Of a stretch of DNA of 64,000 nucleotides, positions 27,242-35,659 are shown piece after piece. Source of the stretch: an uncultured Paracoccaceae bacterium (GTDB lineage: Bacteria; Pseudomonadota; Alphaproteobacteria; Rhodobacterales; Rhodobacteraceae); the NCBI GenBank assembly GCA_947497065.1, contig CANMEQ010000003.1, positions 62,001-126,000 on the forward strand. The letters are read 5' to 3'. Positions within the stretch are counted from its first letter, which is position 1. Every line of letters begins with the position of its first letter. Under the pieces are notes generated by a model. The model made no database searches. It was not told the origin of the DNA and saw only the letters and a program-made list of their open reading frames with translations. Made by a program: the position numbers and the translations under genes.

Positions 27242-30160
27242 TTAGCTCAGCGCGGCGTCGCACCGGCCACAGACACCATCATGGGTATGCGTGCCAACCT
27301 CAGGCAAAATCTTCCAGCACCGCTGACACTTCTCGCCATCGGACATGCCGAACACTACGCCCACACCGGCAACATCCTCCAACGCAAACGCACCGTCAGG
27401 GGCGTCGCCTTCAACGATGGTGATCTGGCTGGTGATGCACAAATCCGCAAACGTATCAGGGTTGGTGATGACCTTGGCCAATTCGCTGGACAAATACACC
27501 GTCGGTGCAGCCTCCAACGACGACCCGATCACCTTCGCCGTCCGCTGTTCTTCCAACGCACCCGTCACAACGCGACGGACCGAACGCACAACCTCAGCAC
27601 GCGCCGCCAATTCATCATCGCGCCAATCGGCTGGCGTGTCAGGGAAATCAACCAAGTGAACCGATGTGTCCTCGCCATTGCGCTCCAGCCACACCTCTTC
27701 CATCGTGAACGACAGGATAGGGGCCAACCACGTGGTCAAACGCGCATACAGCGCATCCAAAACCGTCAACGCTGCCCGCTGGCGCGCCGTGTCCCCATCA
27801 CAATACAACGCATCCTTGCGCACATCGAAATAGAACGACGACAAATCCAACGTCGCGAATTCAAAGATCGCGCGGAACACACCTTGGAAATCGTACTTGG
27901 CATAGCCCTCACGCACCACACCGTCCAAAACGGCCAGCTTGTGCAGGATCAGCTGCTCCAGCTCCGGCATGTCCTCACGGGCCACAGCCTTCGCCGGATC
28001 ATAATCCGCCAGCGACCCCAACATGAAACGCACCGTGTTGCGCAAACGACGATAGCTGTCCGCCACACCTTTCAGGATCTCATCACCGATCCGCAGATCG
28101 ACGGTGTAATCCGCCTGTGCCACCCACAACCGCAGAATATCCGCACCATACTGCTGAACCACCTTCTCAGGCGCCACAGTGTTGCCCACTGATTTGGACA
28201 TCTTCATGCCCTTCTCATCCAGCGTAAACCCGTGGGTCAAAACCCCACGGTACGGCGCGCGGCCCATGGTGCCACAGCCCTGCAACATAGATGAATGGAA
28301 CCACCCACGGTGCTGGTCAGTACCCTCAAGGTACAAATCGGCCAAACCATCATCAGACCCGTCTTCACGGTCACGCAATGTGAACGCATGGGTCGAACCA
28401 GAGTCGAACCACACATCCAAAATATCCATGACCTGATCGTAGTCGTCACCGCTATAATCTTGGCCCAAGAACCGCGCCTTCGCACCGTCCTTATACCACG
28501 CATCAGCACCCTCGGCCTCAAACGCTTCCAGAATACGTGCGTTCACCGCCGGATCGCGCAACAGATAATCATCATCCGTCGGCAATGCGCCCACTTTGGT
28601 GAAACAGGTCAGCGGCACACCCCACGCACGTTGACGCGACAGCACCCAATCCGGGCGCGCCTCGATCATGGAATACAAACGGTTGCGCCCCTTTTGCGGG
28701 GTCCACGTCACCAGCTCATCAATGCTGCGCAACGCCCGCTCGCGGATCGTCGTGCCGTATTCGTCCTGACCATCGCCCACAGCCTTATCGACAGCGGCAA
28801 ACCACTGCGGCGTGTTGCGATAGATGATCGGCGCTTTCGAGCGCCAAGAATGCGGATAGCTGTGCTTGATCTTGCCACGCGCCAACAGCCCACCGACCTC
28901 GGCGAGTTTTGACATAATCGCAGCGTTCGCATCGCCCTCCCAGTTCCCCTTCTTGGCCTTCTCACGCAAAATGCGTTTCCCGCCAAAGAACGGAAGATCC
29001 TCACGGAACGACCCATCATCCATGACGTTGTAGGTGATCATCTCACCCAACATGCCCAGATCACGGTACAGCTCGAATTCTTCCATACCGTGGCTTGGCG
29101 CACAGTGCACAAAGCCCGTCCCTTCTTCGTCGGTCACGAAAGGTGCAGCGCGAAAATCACGCAAACCGTCCCACTCGCCGTTGCTGCCGTCCACACCATT
29201 CAACGGGTGCTTCAACGACAGGCCGGCCAGCTCATCCGCTGGAACACCGCGCACCCGTTTCCAATGGGCCGCATCCAAACGCGCCTTGGCAAACACATCC
29301 GCCGCCAGCTTATCGGCCAACAAGAACCGCTCGCCCACCTCGGCCCAGCATTCCTCGGGCGTCTCAACGACCTCATACAACCCGTAGTCATAGTTTTCGC
29401 CGTAAACGACCGCCTTGTTAGACGGGATCGTCCAAGGTGTCGTCGTCCAGATCACAACCTTCGCACCGGCAAGATCACCGGCATCAACAGCGAACTTCAC
29501 CCAGATCGTAAAGCTCTCTTTGTCGTGGTACTCCACCTCAGCCTCGGCCAAGGCCGTCTGCTCCACCGGTGACCACATCACAGGCTTAGACCCTTGGTAC
29601 AACGTGCCGGTCATCAAGAACTTCTGGAATTCCTCGGCAATCACACGTTCCGCATGGAAGTTCATCGTCAGATAAGGGTTGTCCCACTTACCCTGAACGC
29701 CCAACCGCTTGAATTCCTCGCGCTGGATGTCCACCCAACCGGCGGCAAAATCGCGGCACTCTTGGCGGAACTCAACAACATCAACGTCGTCCTTGTCCTT
29801 GCCCTTCTCGCGGTACTTCTCTTCGATCTTCCACTCGATCGGCAACCCGTGACAATCCCAACCGGGGATATACCGCGCGTCCTTGCCCATCATCTGCTGG
29901 GACCGCACCACCATATCTTTCAGGATCTTGTTCAGCGCATGCCCGATGTGCAAATGCCCGTTCGCATAAGGCGGCCCATCATGCAGCGTGAACGACTGCC
30001 GGTCCTCAACCTTCGCCTTCTCGCGCAGCTTTTCATACACATCCAAATCCGCCCAGCGCTGCAACCACGCAGGCTCACGTTTTGGCAGGCCCGCGCGCAT
30101 CGGAAACTCCGTGCGGGGCAAATTCAAAGTGTCTTTATATTCGTTCTTCTCGGCGCACAT
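27242..30160 (-). CDS. ileS: Isoleucine-tRNA ligase
   Basis: Class I aminoacyl-tRNA synthetase of 972 residues. The nucleotide-binding signature HIGH lies in GHLHIGHALNK near residue 74, and the KMSKS loop in KGMKMSKSVGN near 655. The CP1 editing domain is between them (GTGFVHCAPSHG). C-terminal zinc cysteines lie in EKCQRCWKILPEV and DGVCGRCDAAL. AAGGA precedes the ATG at 30160. Monocistronic. Confidence 0.98.
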   Translation of the reverse strand: MCAEKNEYKDTLNLPRTEFPMRAGLPKREPAWLQRWADLDVYEKLREKAKVEDRQSFTLHDGPPYANGHLHIGHALNKILKDMVVRSQQMMGKDARYIPGWDCHGLPIEWKIEEKYREKGKDKDDVDVVEFRQECRDFAAGWVDIQREEFKRLGVQGKWDNPYLTMNFHAERVIAEEFQKFLMTGTLYQGSKPVMWSPVEQTALAEAEVEYHDKESFTIWVKFAVDAGDLAGAKVVIWTTTPWTIPSNKAVVYGENYDYGLYEVVETPEECWAEVGERFLLADKLAADVFAKARLDAAHWKRVRGVPADELAGLSLKHPLNGVDGSNGEWDGLRDFRAAPFVTDEEGTGFVHCAPSHGMEEFELYRDLGMLGEMITYNVMDDGSFREDLPFFGGKRILREKAKKGNWEGDANAAIMSKLAEVGGLLARGKIKHSYPHSWRSKAPIIYRNTPQWFAAVDKAVGDGQDEYGTTIRERALRSIDELVTWTPQKGRNRLYSMIEARPDWVLSRQRAWGVPLTCFTKVGALPTDDDYLLRDPAVNARILEAFEAEGADAWYKDGAKARFLGQDYSGDDYDQVMDILDVWFDSGSTHAFTLRDREDGSDDGLADLYLEGTDQHRGWFHSSMLQGCGTMGRAPYRGVLTHGFTLDEKGMKMSKSVGNTVAPEKVVQQYGADILRLWVAQADYTVDLRIGDEILKGVADSYRRLRNTVRFMLGSLADYDPAKAVAREDMPELEQLILHKLAVLDGVVREGYAKYDFQGVFRAIFEFATLDLSSFYFDVRKDALYCDGDTARQRAALTVLDALYARLTTWLAPILSFTMEEVWLERNGEDTSVHLVDFPDTPADWRDDELAARAEVVRSVRRVVTGALEEQRTAKVIGSSLEAAPTVYLSSELAKVITNPDTFADLCITSQITIVEGDAPDGAFALEDVAGVGVVFGMSDGEKCQRCWKILPEVGTHTHDGVCGRCDAALS

Positions 30161-30474
30161 GTCAGGCGTCCTTCATCTCATCAAATGTCATAGAGGTTTG
30201 GCGGTGTGGATCGCTCATACACCTTTGCCCGGCGTCTGCTTTACAGCGCCGGGGATATAATTCGAATAATCTGGATCAGACGCATCATCATGCGCGCGTT
30301 ATACCAGCCCCGCGCCCCACGTAAACCCGCCACATCCCCTCACCGCACCACGCGGTCTAAATCCCTCTATTGGCCGATTATCCGTCAAAAAGTGTCGCTA
30401 CAGGGCACTGCCGGCGAATATTCTTGGGGAATATCTGGGTAGTCCTTATAGCGAACCCAACCAAAGGAGTGGCT
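30161..30474. other. Divergent intergenic region ileS / BCCT-like gene
   Basis: No credible gene. It must hold the two divergent promoters. The only clear structure is an inverted repeat ATATTC-N5-GAATAT at 30418-30434, about 40 bp before the permease start and a possible operator. The permease ribosome-binding site AAAGGAG is at its right end. Confidence 0.55.
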
Positions 30475-31659
30475 ATGTTAACGTCAATCATCTCGTTCGG
30501 GGTTATCCTCGCGTTTGCACTTGTATTATTTTGCGTCATAAAATGGTGGAACCTTCCGCTCACCGGATCGTCCCCCGTCCCCCTCTTCACCTTCATCGCG
30601 ATCCTATTCACCTCCGGCCTCGATGTCGGCCTCATCATGTTTCCCCTCGCGTTCGACTTCCCGCTTTACGCGGATATAGCGACCGAACCGGCCTATGCCT
30701 TCACCAACCCACTCGCGCTTGAGTTCGGGTTCTGGGGCTTTTTGATTTGGGCGTTCTACTTCCTGACGACCTTCTACTTCTGCGCCATCGAACCGCGCGT
30801 GGGCTTCTTTAAAATCCCAGCCATCAAGATCCTCAATAACATCGTGATCATCACCACCTGTGCCTTCACTGGCGCGCTGTTCCTGATCTACATGCCCTAC
30901 TACATCGCGGAAGTCGGCGATGGTGAGACCATTCTACCCGTGTTCTACCTGATCTGCTTCTTGGTCATCTTGATCGCCGCATTCAGCTCAACCGACCTGA
31001 AGTTCGTGAAACTCCTCTCCGTCAGCTCCACAGTCCTGTTCTTCGTGTTGATCCTCTATATGTTCTTGAACGCAGGGATGAGCGTGGGCGACTTGGCCGC
31101 AACCTCCAGCAATATCGGCGGCTACTTCACAAACATCCATAAATTCATCATCCCGCTGACAGAATACCACGAATTCTACCTGTTCTGGTGGTTCGCATGG
31201 TCCATCATGATCGGCCAATTCGTGAGCCGCTTCGTCGGCGGTTTGAAAACCTGGCAACTGCTCGCAGCACTCCTCGTGTTTCCATCCATCCCGTTGGCAC
31301 TGTGGTTCTCGGTTCTCTACTACTACCACCTCAACGGGATCGGTACAGTCGGCCTGCCAAACTGGGCGATGACAATCGTAGGGATCGTGTTCGTGATCAA
31401 TTCGTTCGACTCACTGATCCGGCTCTACACCGACAACCTGAACCTGACCACGGAACGCTTCGGCACCGCATCTTACGTATTGGCCAACGCAATTGGCTTG
31501 TTTGCGCTCACCTTGCTCTTCCAAAGCCAATGGCTGCAAATCCAATGGGTCGGCACAATCGTCATCGCCATCTACTTGATGGCCTTGGCCTACATGTTCT
31601 TCGCCAAACGCGAAAAACTCTCAAACCTAGACGGCCGCCCTGCAGTCGCAGCAGACTAA
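30475..31659 (+). CDS. Short BCCT-like membrane transporter
   Basis: A 394-residue polytopic protein with about ten hydrophobic helices. The segment EFYLFWWFAWSIMIGQFVSR followed by a basic loop resembles the Trp-rich helix 8 region of betaine/choline/carnitine (BCCT) transporters. An earlier segment (SGLDVGLIMFPLAF ... FGFWGFLIWAFYF) aligns in pattern with BCCT helices 4-5. It is about 100-150 residues shorter than typical BCCTs and lacks the usual GVAEP motif. Start at 30475 with AAAGGAG; the longer frame is unlikely. The substrate (choline or betaine?) is inferred only. Confidence 0.6.
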   Translation: MLTSIISFGVILAFALVLFCVIKWWNLPLTGSSPVPLFTFIAILFTSGLDVGLIMFPLAFDFPLYADIATEPAYAFTNPLALEFGFWGFLIWAFYFLTTFYFCAIEPRVGFFKIPAIKILNNIVIITTCAFTGALFLIYMPYYIAEVGDGETILPVFYLICFLVILIAAFSSTDLKFVKLLSVSSTVLFFVLILYMFLNAGMSVGDLAATSSNIGGYFTNIHKFIIPLTEYHEFYLFWWFAWSIMIGQFVSRFVGGLKTWQLLAALLVFPSIPLALWFSVLYYYHLNGIGTVGLPNWAMTIVGIVFVINSFDSLIRLYTDNLNLTTERFGTASYVLANAIGLFALTLLFQSQWLQIQWVGTIVIAIYLMALAYMFFAKREKLSNLDGRPAVAAD

Positions 31660-31674
31660 GCACCGCAAAACGAT

Positions 31675-31704
31675 ATGGACCTGCCACCCAACCGGCAGGT
31701 CCAT
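31675..31704 (+). terminator. Terminator of the BCCT-like gene
   Basis: A perfect 11-bp stem ATGGACCTGCC / GGCAGGTCCAT with an 8-base loop, followed by TCCTCACTTTT. The following 31705-31958 has no gene and becomes AT-richer. Around 31768-31792 it holds a sequence resembling one at 33110-33134. Confidence 0.85.
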
Positions 31705-31958
31705 TCCTCACTTTTCAAAAGCACACCTTGCTGACGCTTTTGATCCAAAACAAACACCCCGCAAAACACCGCACGCTTTGCGGACGAAACTGCCGTTCGC
31801 TTTTGTAGACTCAATGACTGCAATCACCTCAAACCTACCCTCAACTCTCGCATTCTTTCTTAGACGACGATAGCGGGGGATAAAGCATGTTTTCTCTGAG
31901 TTTTAAGGACTTTCATGCCATCGGGTTAAGGTCCAATCGGGCCGCCATTGTTTATTCC

Positions 31959-32441
31959 TTAAGTGGAGATTTGCGCATCCCTCATGGACCGCTCCAACTT
32001 TTCCAGTCTGGGAATCATCAATTGAATCTCCGATAACGCGGCTTTCCAATGGTCTTGGTTGTCCGTAGTGTTTCCGATCTCTTTAAACTCGTTATCAAGC
32101 ACCGTGGCTGATTTCTTTATTCGTCTTTGCTCGGCACCTTCGAGGCCCAACGGTGCCTTTGTCCGCAGGAGATCAATGGTCTCACTGAGTTTTGCAAGAT
32201 CATCTTTTTGGTCTCTACCAGTTCTTCGATCATGCGGCATACCAGCGACCCAAGGGGCGACCGCTTCTTTGGCGGCTTCCATAACGGCGATCAAATTCCT
32301 CAGGCGTTGCAAGTCTTCATCCGAATTTCGTCGCTTAAGAGCCTTTTGGACAGCCTTCTTTGCATCATCTGCTTTCCAGTAGGCAACGCCAGAAATCACC
32401 AGACCAAAAATCGTGAGCAGGAGCGAAATCACGTCCATCAT
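31959..32441 (-). CDS. Hypothetical N-terminally anchored helical protein
   Basis: A 160-residue protein with one hydrophobic helix at residues 3-21 and then a charged, heptad-rich helical region (about 25-75 and 120-155), probably coiled coil facing the cytosol. I recognise no family. It follows the YfbU-family gene by nine bases with AAGGCGGA as ribosome-binding site, so the two are one operon. Base composition is clearly more AT-rich than the flanking core genes, indicating recent acquisition. Function unknown. Confidence 0.7.
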   Translation of the reverse strand: MMDVISLLLTIFGLVISGVAYWKADDAKKAVQKALKRRNSDEDLQRLRNLIAVMEAAKEAVAPWVAGMPHDRRTGRDQKDDLAKLSETIDLLRTKAPLGLEGAEQRRIKKSATVLDNEFKEIGNTTDNQDHWKAALSEIQLMIPRLEKLERSMRDAQIST

Positions 32442-32450
32442 TCCGCCGCC

Positions 32451-32990
32451 TTACTTGCGGTTTTCTGGATGGGCGGCGGCTTCGAGGACTCTCATCAAAT
32501 CCTCTTTGCTCATTGGGAACCGATTACGATAGTCTATTTTCCGCCATTCGGTGAGCATCCTTTCATAAGTCTGCCGTGTCGGCATGTGCGAATTTAAGTA
32601 AAGCTCTTCTTTGAGTGGAAGGTGCGTAAACCTTCCAAGGCGTTCTACCGTAAACGCGGCGAATCCCATGAACTTGGATTCGTTGTTTCCGTCGTATCCT
32701 GTGAAGCGGGTGAAATGTTCTTCATGCAGTTCTTCTAGGCCCAATTCTTGGATCGTCCGATCTATGGACAAGAACATGTCCATTGCGTCCCAGACCTCTT
32801 TCGTCTCCTCGACTGTCATGGCGTCGTTGCCATCCAAAATGTGGTCCATACCCATATTGTAAATAAACGAATATCCCTGTTCGATAGCTTCACGTTGAAC
32901 CGCGAGCTCGTCCGCTTCGTTGGGATATAGTGCTTCCATAATCCTTAATTGGTTGGACAGGTAATATCGTTCGAGTTTGCTCAGTTCCAT
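32451..32990 (-). CDS. YfbU-family protein
   Basis: A 179-residue all-helical soluble protein that matches YfbU along its length: the start MELSKLERYYLSNQLRIME; EQGYSFIYN; FTGYDGNNESKFMGFAAFTV (family F-x-G-F-D-x-x-x-E-x-x-Y-L-G-Y); GRFTH; and TYERMLTEW near the C-terminus. E. coli YfbU has no established biochemical role. It is the first gene of a two-gene AT-rich unit with the membrane-anchored protein downstream, between core genes, which suggests an accessory module. Confidence 0.82.
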   Translation of the reverse strand: MELSKLERYYLSNQLRIMEALYPNEADELAVQREAIEQGYSFIYNMGMDHILDGNDAMTVEETKEVWDAMDMFLSIDRTIQELGLEELHEEHFTRFTGYDGNNESKFMGFAAFTVERLGRFTHLPLKEELYLNSHMPTRQTYERMLTEWRKIDYRNRFPMSKEDLMRVLEAAAHPENRK

Positions 32991-33301
32991 GTATTTCTTC
33001 TTTCGCGCTCAATGGGCGTCTACCACGCGGACTTCACCACAGAGGGGACGGTTTGAAAAGGATCTTCGTAGCGCGTTGCTGTCATTCATGAAGATCGCAG
33101 CATCCGCCGCTTTGGGCTCAAACCGGCCATTCGTTCCGCATCGCCCCCCCCAGCCGTCCCCCCAAACGACAGTCAACAAATGCCCCAAACCTGCGGCGCA
33201 TTGTCGGTTTCACCGGTCGTCAAACTTCCGTATCACAGCCATACCAAACCCATACCGGACCCATACCAGAGCAATATCGTAATTTAAGGGGTACTCAACA
33301 C
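32991..33301. other. Gene-free boundary of the AT-rich insert
   Basis: No credible coding sequence. The left part must contain the promoter of the YfbU operon. GCTTTG...AAACCGGCCATTCG at 33110-33134 resembles GCTTTG...AAACTGCCGTTCG at 31768-31792 in the same orientation (18 of 25 positions by eye). A C-run follows at about 33146. A run of CATACC repeats (33240-33266) precedes the monooxygenase ribosome-binding site. Confidence 0.5.
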
Positions 33302-34477
33302 ATGCGGATCGCAATCATCGGCGCTGGAATGGGGGGCCTCGCCGCCGCCAGTCTCTTGGCAGACGACGGCCACGACATCACGATTTTCGATCAATTCGAC
33401 ACCCCCAAACCTCTGGGCTCCGGCCTCGTGATCCAGCCCGTGGGCCAACAGGTGCTGGCGGAAATCGGCGCCCTTGATCGCGCCACCACCCTTGGCAACC
33501 GTGTGACCCATATGCTCGGCCTCGAGGCCAAAACAGGCCACCGCGTGCTTGATGTGCACTACGACCTGAACGACCCCAACGCCTACGGCCTCGCCATCCA
33601 CCGCGCCGCCTTGTTCGATGCGCTCTGGCACGCCATGAAAACCCGCACCACCATCACCCTGCAATCCGCCAGCGCCGTCACCTCCGTTCGCCAAGACACT
33701 GATAGCGTTGAGATTTTCACCAGAACAAACGACATCTACGGCCCCTTCGATCTGGCCATTGATGCCTCTGGCGCAGGCTCCCCCCTCTCGCCGCTGGCCG
33801 CCAAACCCCTGTCCTACGGGGCCATCTGGGGCACCGTCGATTGGCCCCAAACCGACATCCCGCATCACCACCTCAGCCAAAGATATGTCGCGGCCTCCCA
33901 CATGATCGGCGTCCTGCCCATCGGCCAAATGCCGGGCGATCCCACGCCAAAGGCCGCCGTGTTCTGGTCCATGCCATCGGGCGCCTACGACACATGGCTG
34001 ACCAACGGATGGAGCGCCTGGAAAACCCAAGCCACCGCCCTGTGGCCCGCACTCGCCCCCTTCCTCGATCAAATCACCGATCCCGCGCAAATGACCATGG
34101 CCCGCTACAGCCACGGCACCCTAAACCGCCCATATAACAACCGCTTAGTCCACATCGGCGACGCCGCTCACCGCGCCTCGCCCCAGCTCGGCCAAGGGGC
34201 CAACATGGCCCTCCTCGATGCCTCAGCCTTGGCCAAAGCCCTCAAAACGCGCCCCCTACAACAGGCGTTCCCCGCCTACGTTCGCGCCCGCAAACTGCAC
34301 ACCAAAATCTACCAAGCCATGTCATGGGGCTTCACCCCGATGTACCAATCCGACAGCCGCCTCCTGCCTCTGCTGCGTGACAAAATGTTGTTCCCCGCCA
34401 GTCAAATCCCACCCATCCCCAACCTGCTCACCAGCCTCGTCTGCGGCACAATGGTCCGCCCAACAGGGCGCCTCTAG
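33302..34477 (+). CDS. FAD-dependent monooxygenase (UbiH/PHBH superfamily)
   Basis: Flavoprotein hydroxylase of 391 residues. The Rossmann dinucleotide motif GAGMGGLAAAS is at 7-17. A central DG-like segment (YGPFDLAIDASGAGSPL) and the GD motif HIGDAAHRASPQLGQGANMALLDA (about 281-304) bind FAD. AAGGGG precedes the ATG. The substrate is unknown; salicylate-hydroxylase/TetX-type aromatic hydroxylation is the general family role. It converges on the DUF2306 gene. Confidence 0.88.
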   Translation: MRIAIIGAGMGGLAAASLLADDGHDITIFDQFDTPKPLGSGLVIQPVGQQVLAEIGALDRATTLGNRVTHMLGLEAKTGHRVLDVHYDLNDPNAYGLAIHRAALFDALWHAMKTRTTITLQSASAVTSVRQDTDSVEIFTRTNDIYGPFDLAIDASGAGSPLSPLAAKPLSYGAIWGTVDWPQTDIPHHHLSQRYVAASHMIGVLPIGQMPGDPTPKAAVFWSMPSGAYDTWLTNGWSAWKTQATALWPALAPFLDQITDPAQMTMARYSHGTLNRPYNNRLVHIGDAAHRASPQLGQGANMALLDASALAKALKTRPLQQAFPAYVRARKLHTKIYQAMSWGFTPMYQSDSRLLPLLRDKMLFPASQIPPIPNLLTSLVCGTMVRPTGRL

Positions 34478-34485
34478 CCACCGCA

Positions 34486-35133
34486 CTACGCCGCGCGGCC
34501 AGAGTGCGCAGGGCGTTTTACGAACCATTCCGCAACCGCGAGGTTGAACACCCAAACCACAAACATCGCGAACGCCCAAGGCGCGCCTTGCGGCTGACCG
34601 ATGACCACAAACCACGGGATCGCAACAAGAGCCTGCGTGCTTGCCCCCATCGCAATTGCATAGCTGCGCATCATCCATATCTGGTGCGCCGGAATATCGC
34701 GGCGCCTTACAGCAGCCGTGCCAAGGACGAGACACAAAATCATCCCAGCCCCAAAAGCAATCCGAACATAGCCGACGGTCACTCCGTTCGACGGCACCGG
34801 CGGGTACATCAACGTCATCCAAATGCCCGCAATGGCCGCGACACACCCCACGGGAATGAGCATCCGCCCCATCTGTCGGTGAAGCCCCCTGTGACGCCAC
34901 CGAAAAACAGGCGCAATCTGCAGCGTCCCAAGCACGCAAAACACCATATATGCAAGCATATGCAGCGCGATCGGCAAAGGGTTTTCAACATAGTTCAGGT
35001 TGAGCGGCTCTGCTGCACCATCCACCGCAATAGAAAACAGCCGCGCCCCACCAGACAAGACGGGAACAAGGCAAAGTGTGAACAGAACCACAAATAGCTT
35101 CATGTCGGAGCGCTTTGAGTTGTGCATAGGCAT
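34486..35133 (-). CDS. DUF2306 membrane protein
   Basis: A 215-residue polytopic protein with about six helices. The DUF2306 pattern is a HMLAYMVFCVLGTLQ helix, a basic loop RWRHRGLHRQMGR, and a later DIPAHQIWMMRSYAI with conserved His/Met/Arg. It starts at 35133, or at the next ATG two codons on, with AAGGA upstream. Function unknown; the histidines in membrane helices may bind a cofactor. Monocistronic. Confidence 0.82.
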   Translation of the reverse strand: MPMHNSKRSDMKLFVVLFTLCLVPVLSGGARLFSIAVDGAAEPLNLNYVENPLPIALHMLAYMVFCVLGTLQIAPVFRWRHRGLHRQMGRMLIPVGCVAAIAGIWMTLMYPPVPSNGVTVGYVRIAFGAGMILCLVLGTAAVRRRDIPAHQIWMMRSYAIAMGASTQALVAIPWFVVIGQPQGAPWAFAMFVVWVFNLAVAEWFVKRPAHSGRAA

Positions 35134-35256
35134 TCATCCTTTTGCACCACGTTACATGGGCATCCTTGGTCGAACACCGCCGAAAATCGTGTACCGCTTA
35201 TGCAAATACGTATTAAATCTGCTGACCAAAGCGGGCCCATCAAACGCCTCTAAACG

Positions 35257-35283
35257 CAAAAGGGCCGCCAAACGGCAGCCCTT
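35257..35283 (-). terminator. Terminator of the ubiK-like gene
   Basis: AAGGGC-C-GCC / GGC-A-GCCCTT with an AAAC loop; on the minus strand it is followed by TTTTGCG. It lies 36 bp beyond the stop of the gene at 35319. Confidence 0.8.
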
Positions 35284-35318
35284 CAACCTAAATATCGCTG
35301 GGCCAAAGCCCGCAGCGC

Positions 35319-35558
35319 TTATTTCCCTTCAAGCGCCTCAATGCGCGCCAGCAACGCTGCATTCTCTTCGCGCGCCTTCTGCGCCATGGTCCGCACCGCT
35401 TCAAACTCTTCGCGCGTCACAAAATCACGGTCCGCCAACCAGCGATCCACCATCCCAGACATCGCAGTCTGCGCTTCGTCCTTCGCCCCTTGGGCCACGC
35501 CCATAGCGTTGGTCATCAATTGCGACAAATCATCAAAGACTTTGTTTCGGGTTTGCAT
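35319..35558 (-). CDS. ubiK: UbiK-type accessory factor (BMFP family)
   Basis: A 79-residue protein with amphipathic helix MQTRNKVFDDLSQLMTNAM at the N-terminus and a C-terminal coiled coil (EEFEAVRTMAQKAREENAALLARIEALEG). This is the layout of YqiC/UbiK, which assists the ubiquinone hydroxylase complex and fuses membranes in vitro. GGAGAG precedes the ATG at 35558; the upstream in-frame extension overlaps the lgt promoter region. It is divergent from lgt. Confidence 0.85.
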   Translation of the reverse strand: MQTRNKVFDDLSQLMTNAMGVAQGAKDEAQTAMSGMVDRWLADRDFVTREEFEAVRTMAQKAREENAALLARIEALEGK

Positions 35559-35659
35559 GGCACTCTCCAATCTGTTGCCACTTATATGGGGCCGAATACC
35601 GCGCATAACAACCCCGTACGACGGTTGACATCGTCGCACCATGGGGCACTAAAGGGCCC

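Noticed and set aside
30162-30191. Nine-codon minus-strand leader ORF overlapping the ileS start
   Set aside because: It has no run of isoleucine codons and no attenuator structure, so a leader-peptide role cannot be supported.
32977-33282. 101-codon plus-strand frame before the FAD monooxygenase
   Set aside because: No ribosome-binding site, low-complexity Pro/His/Thr C-terminus, and it covers the likely promoter region of the YfbU operon.
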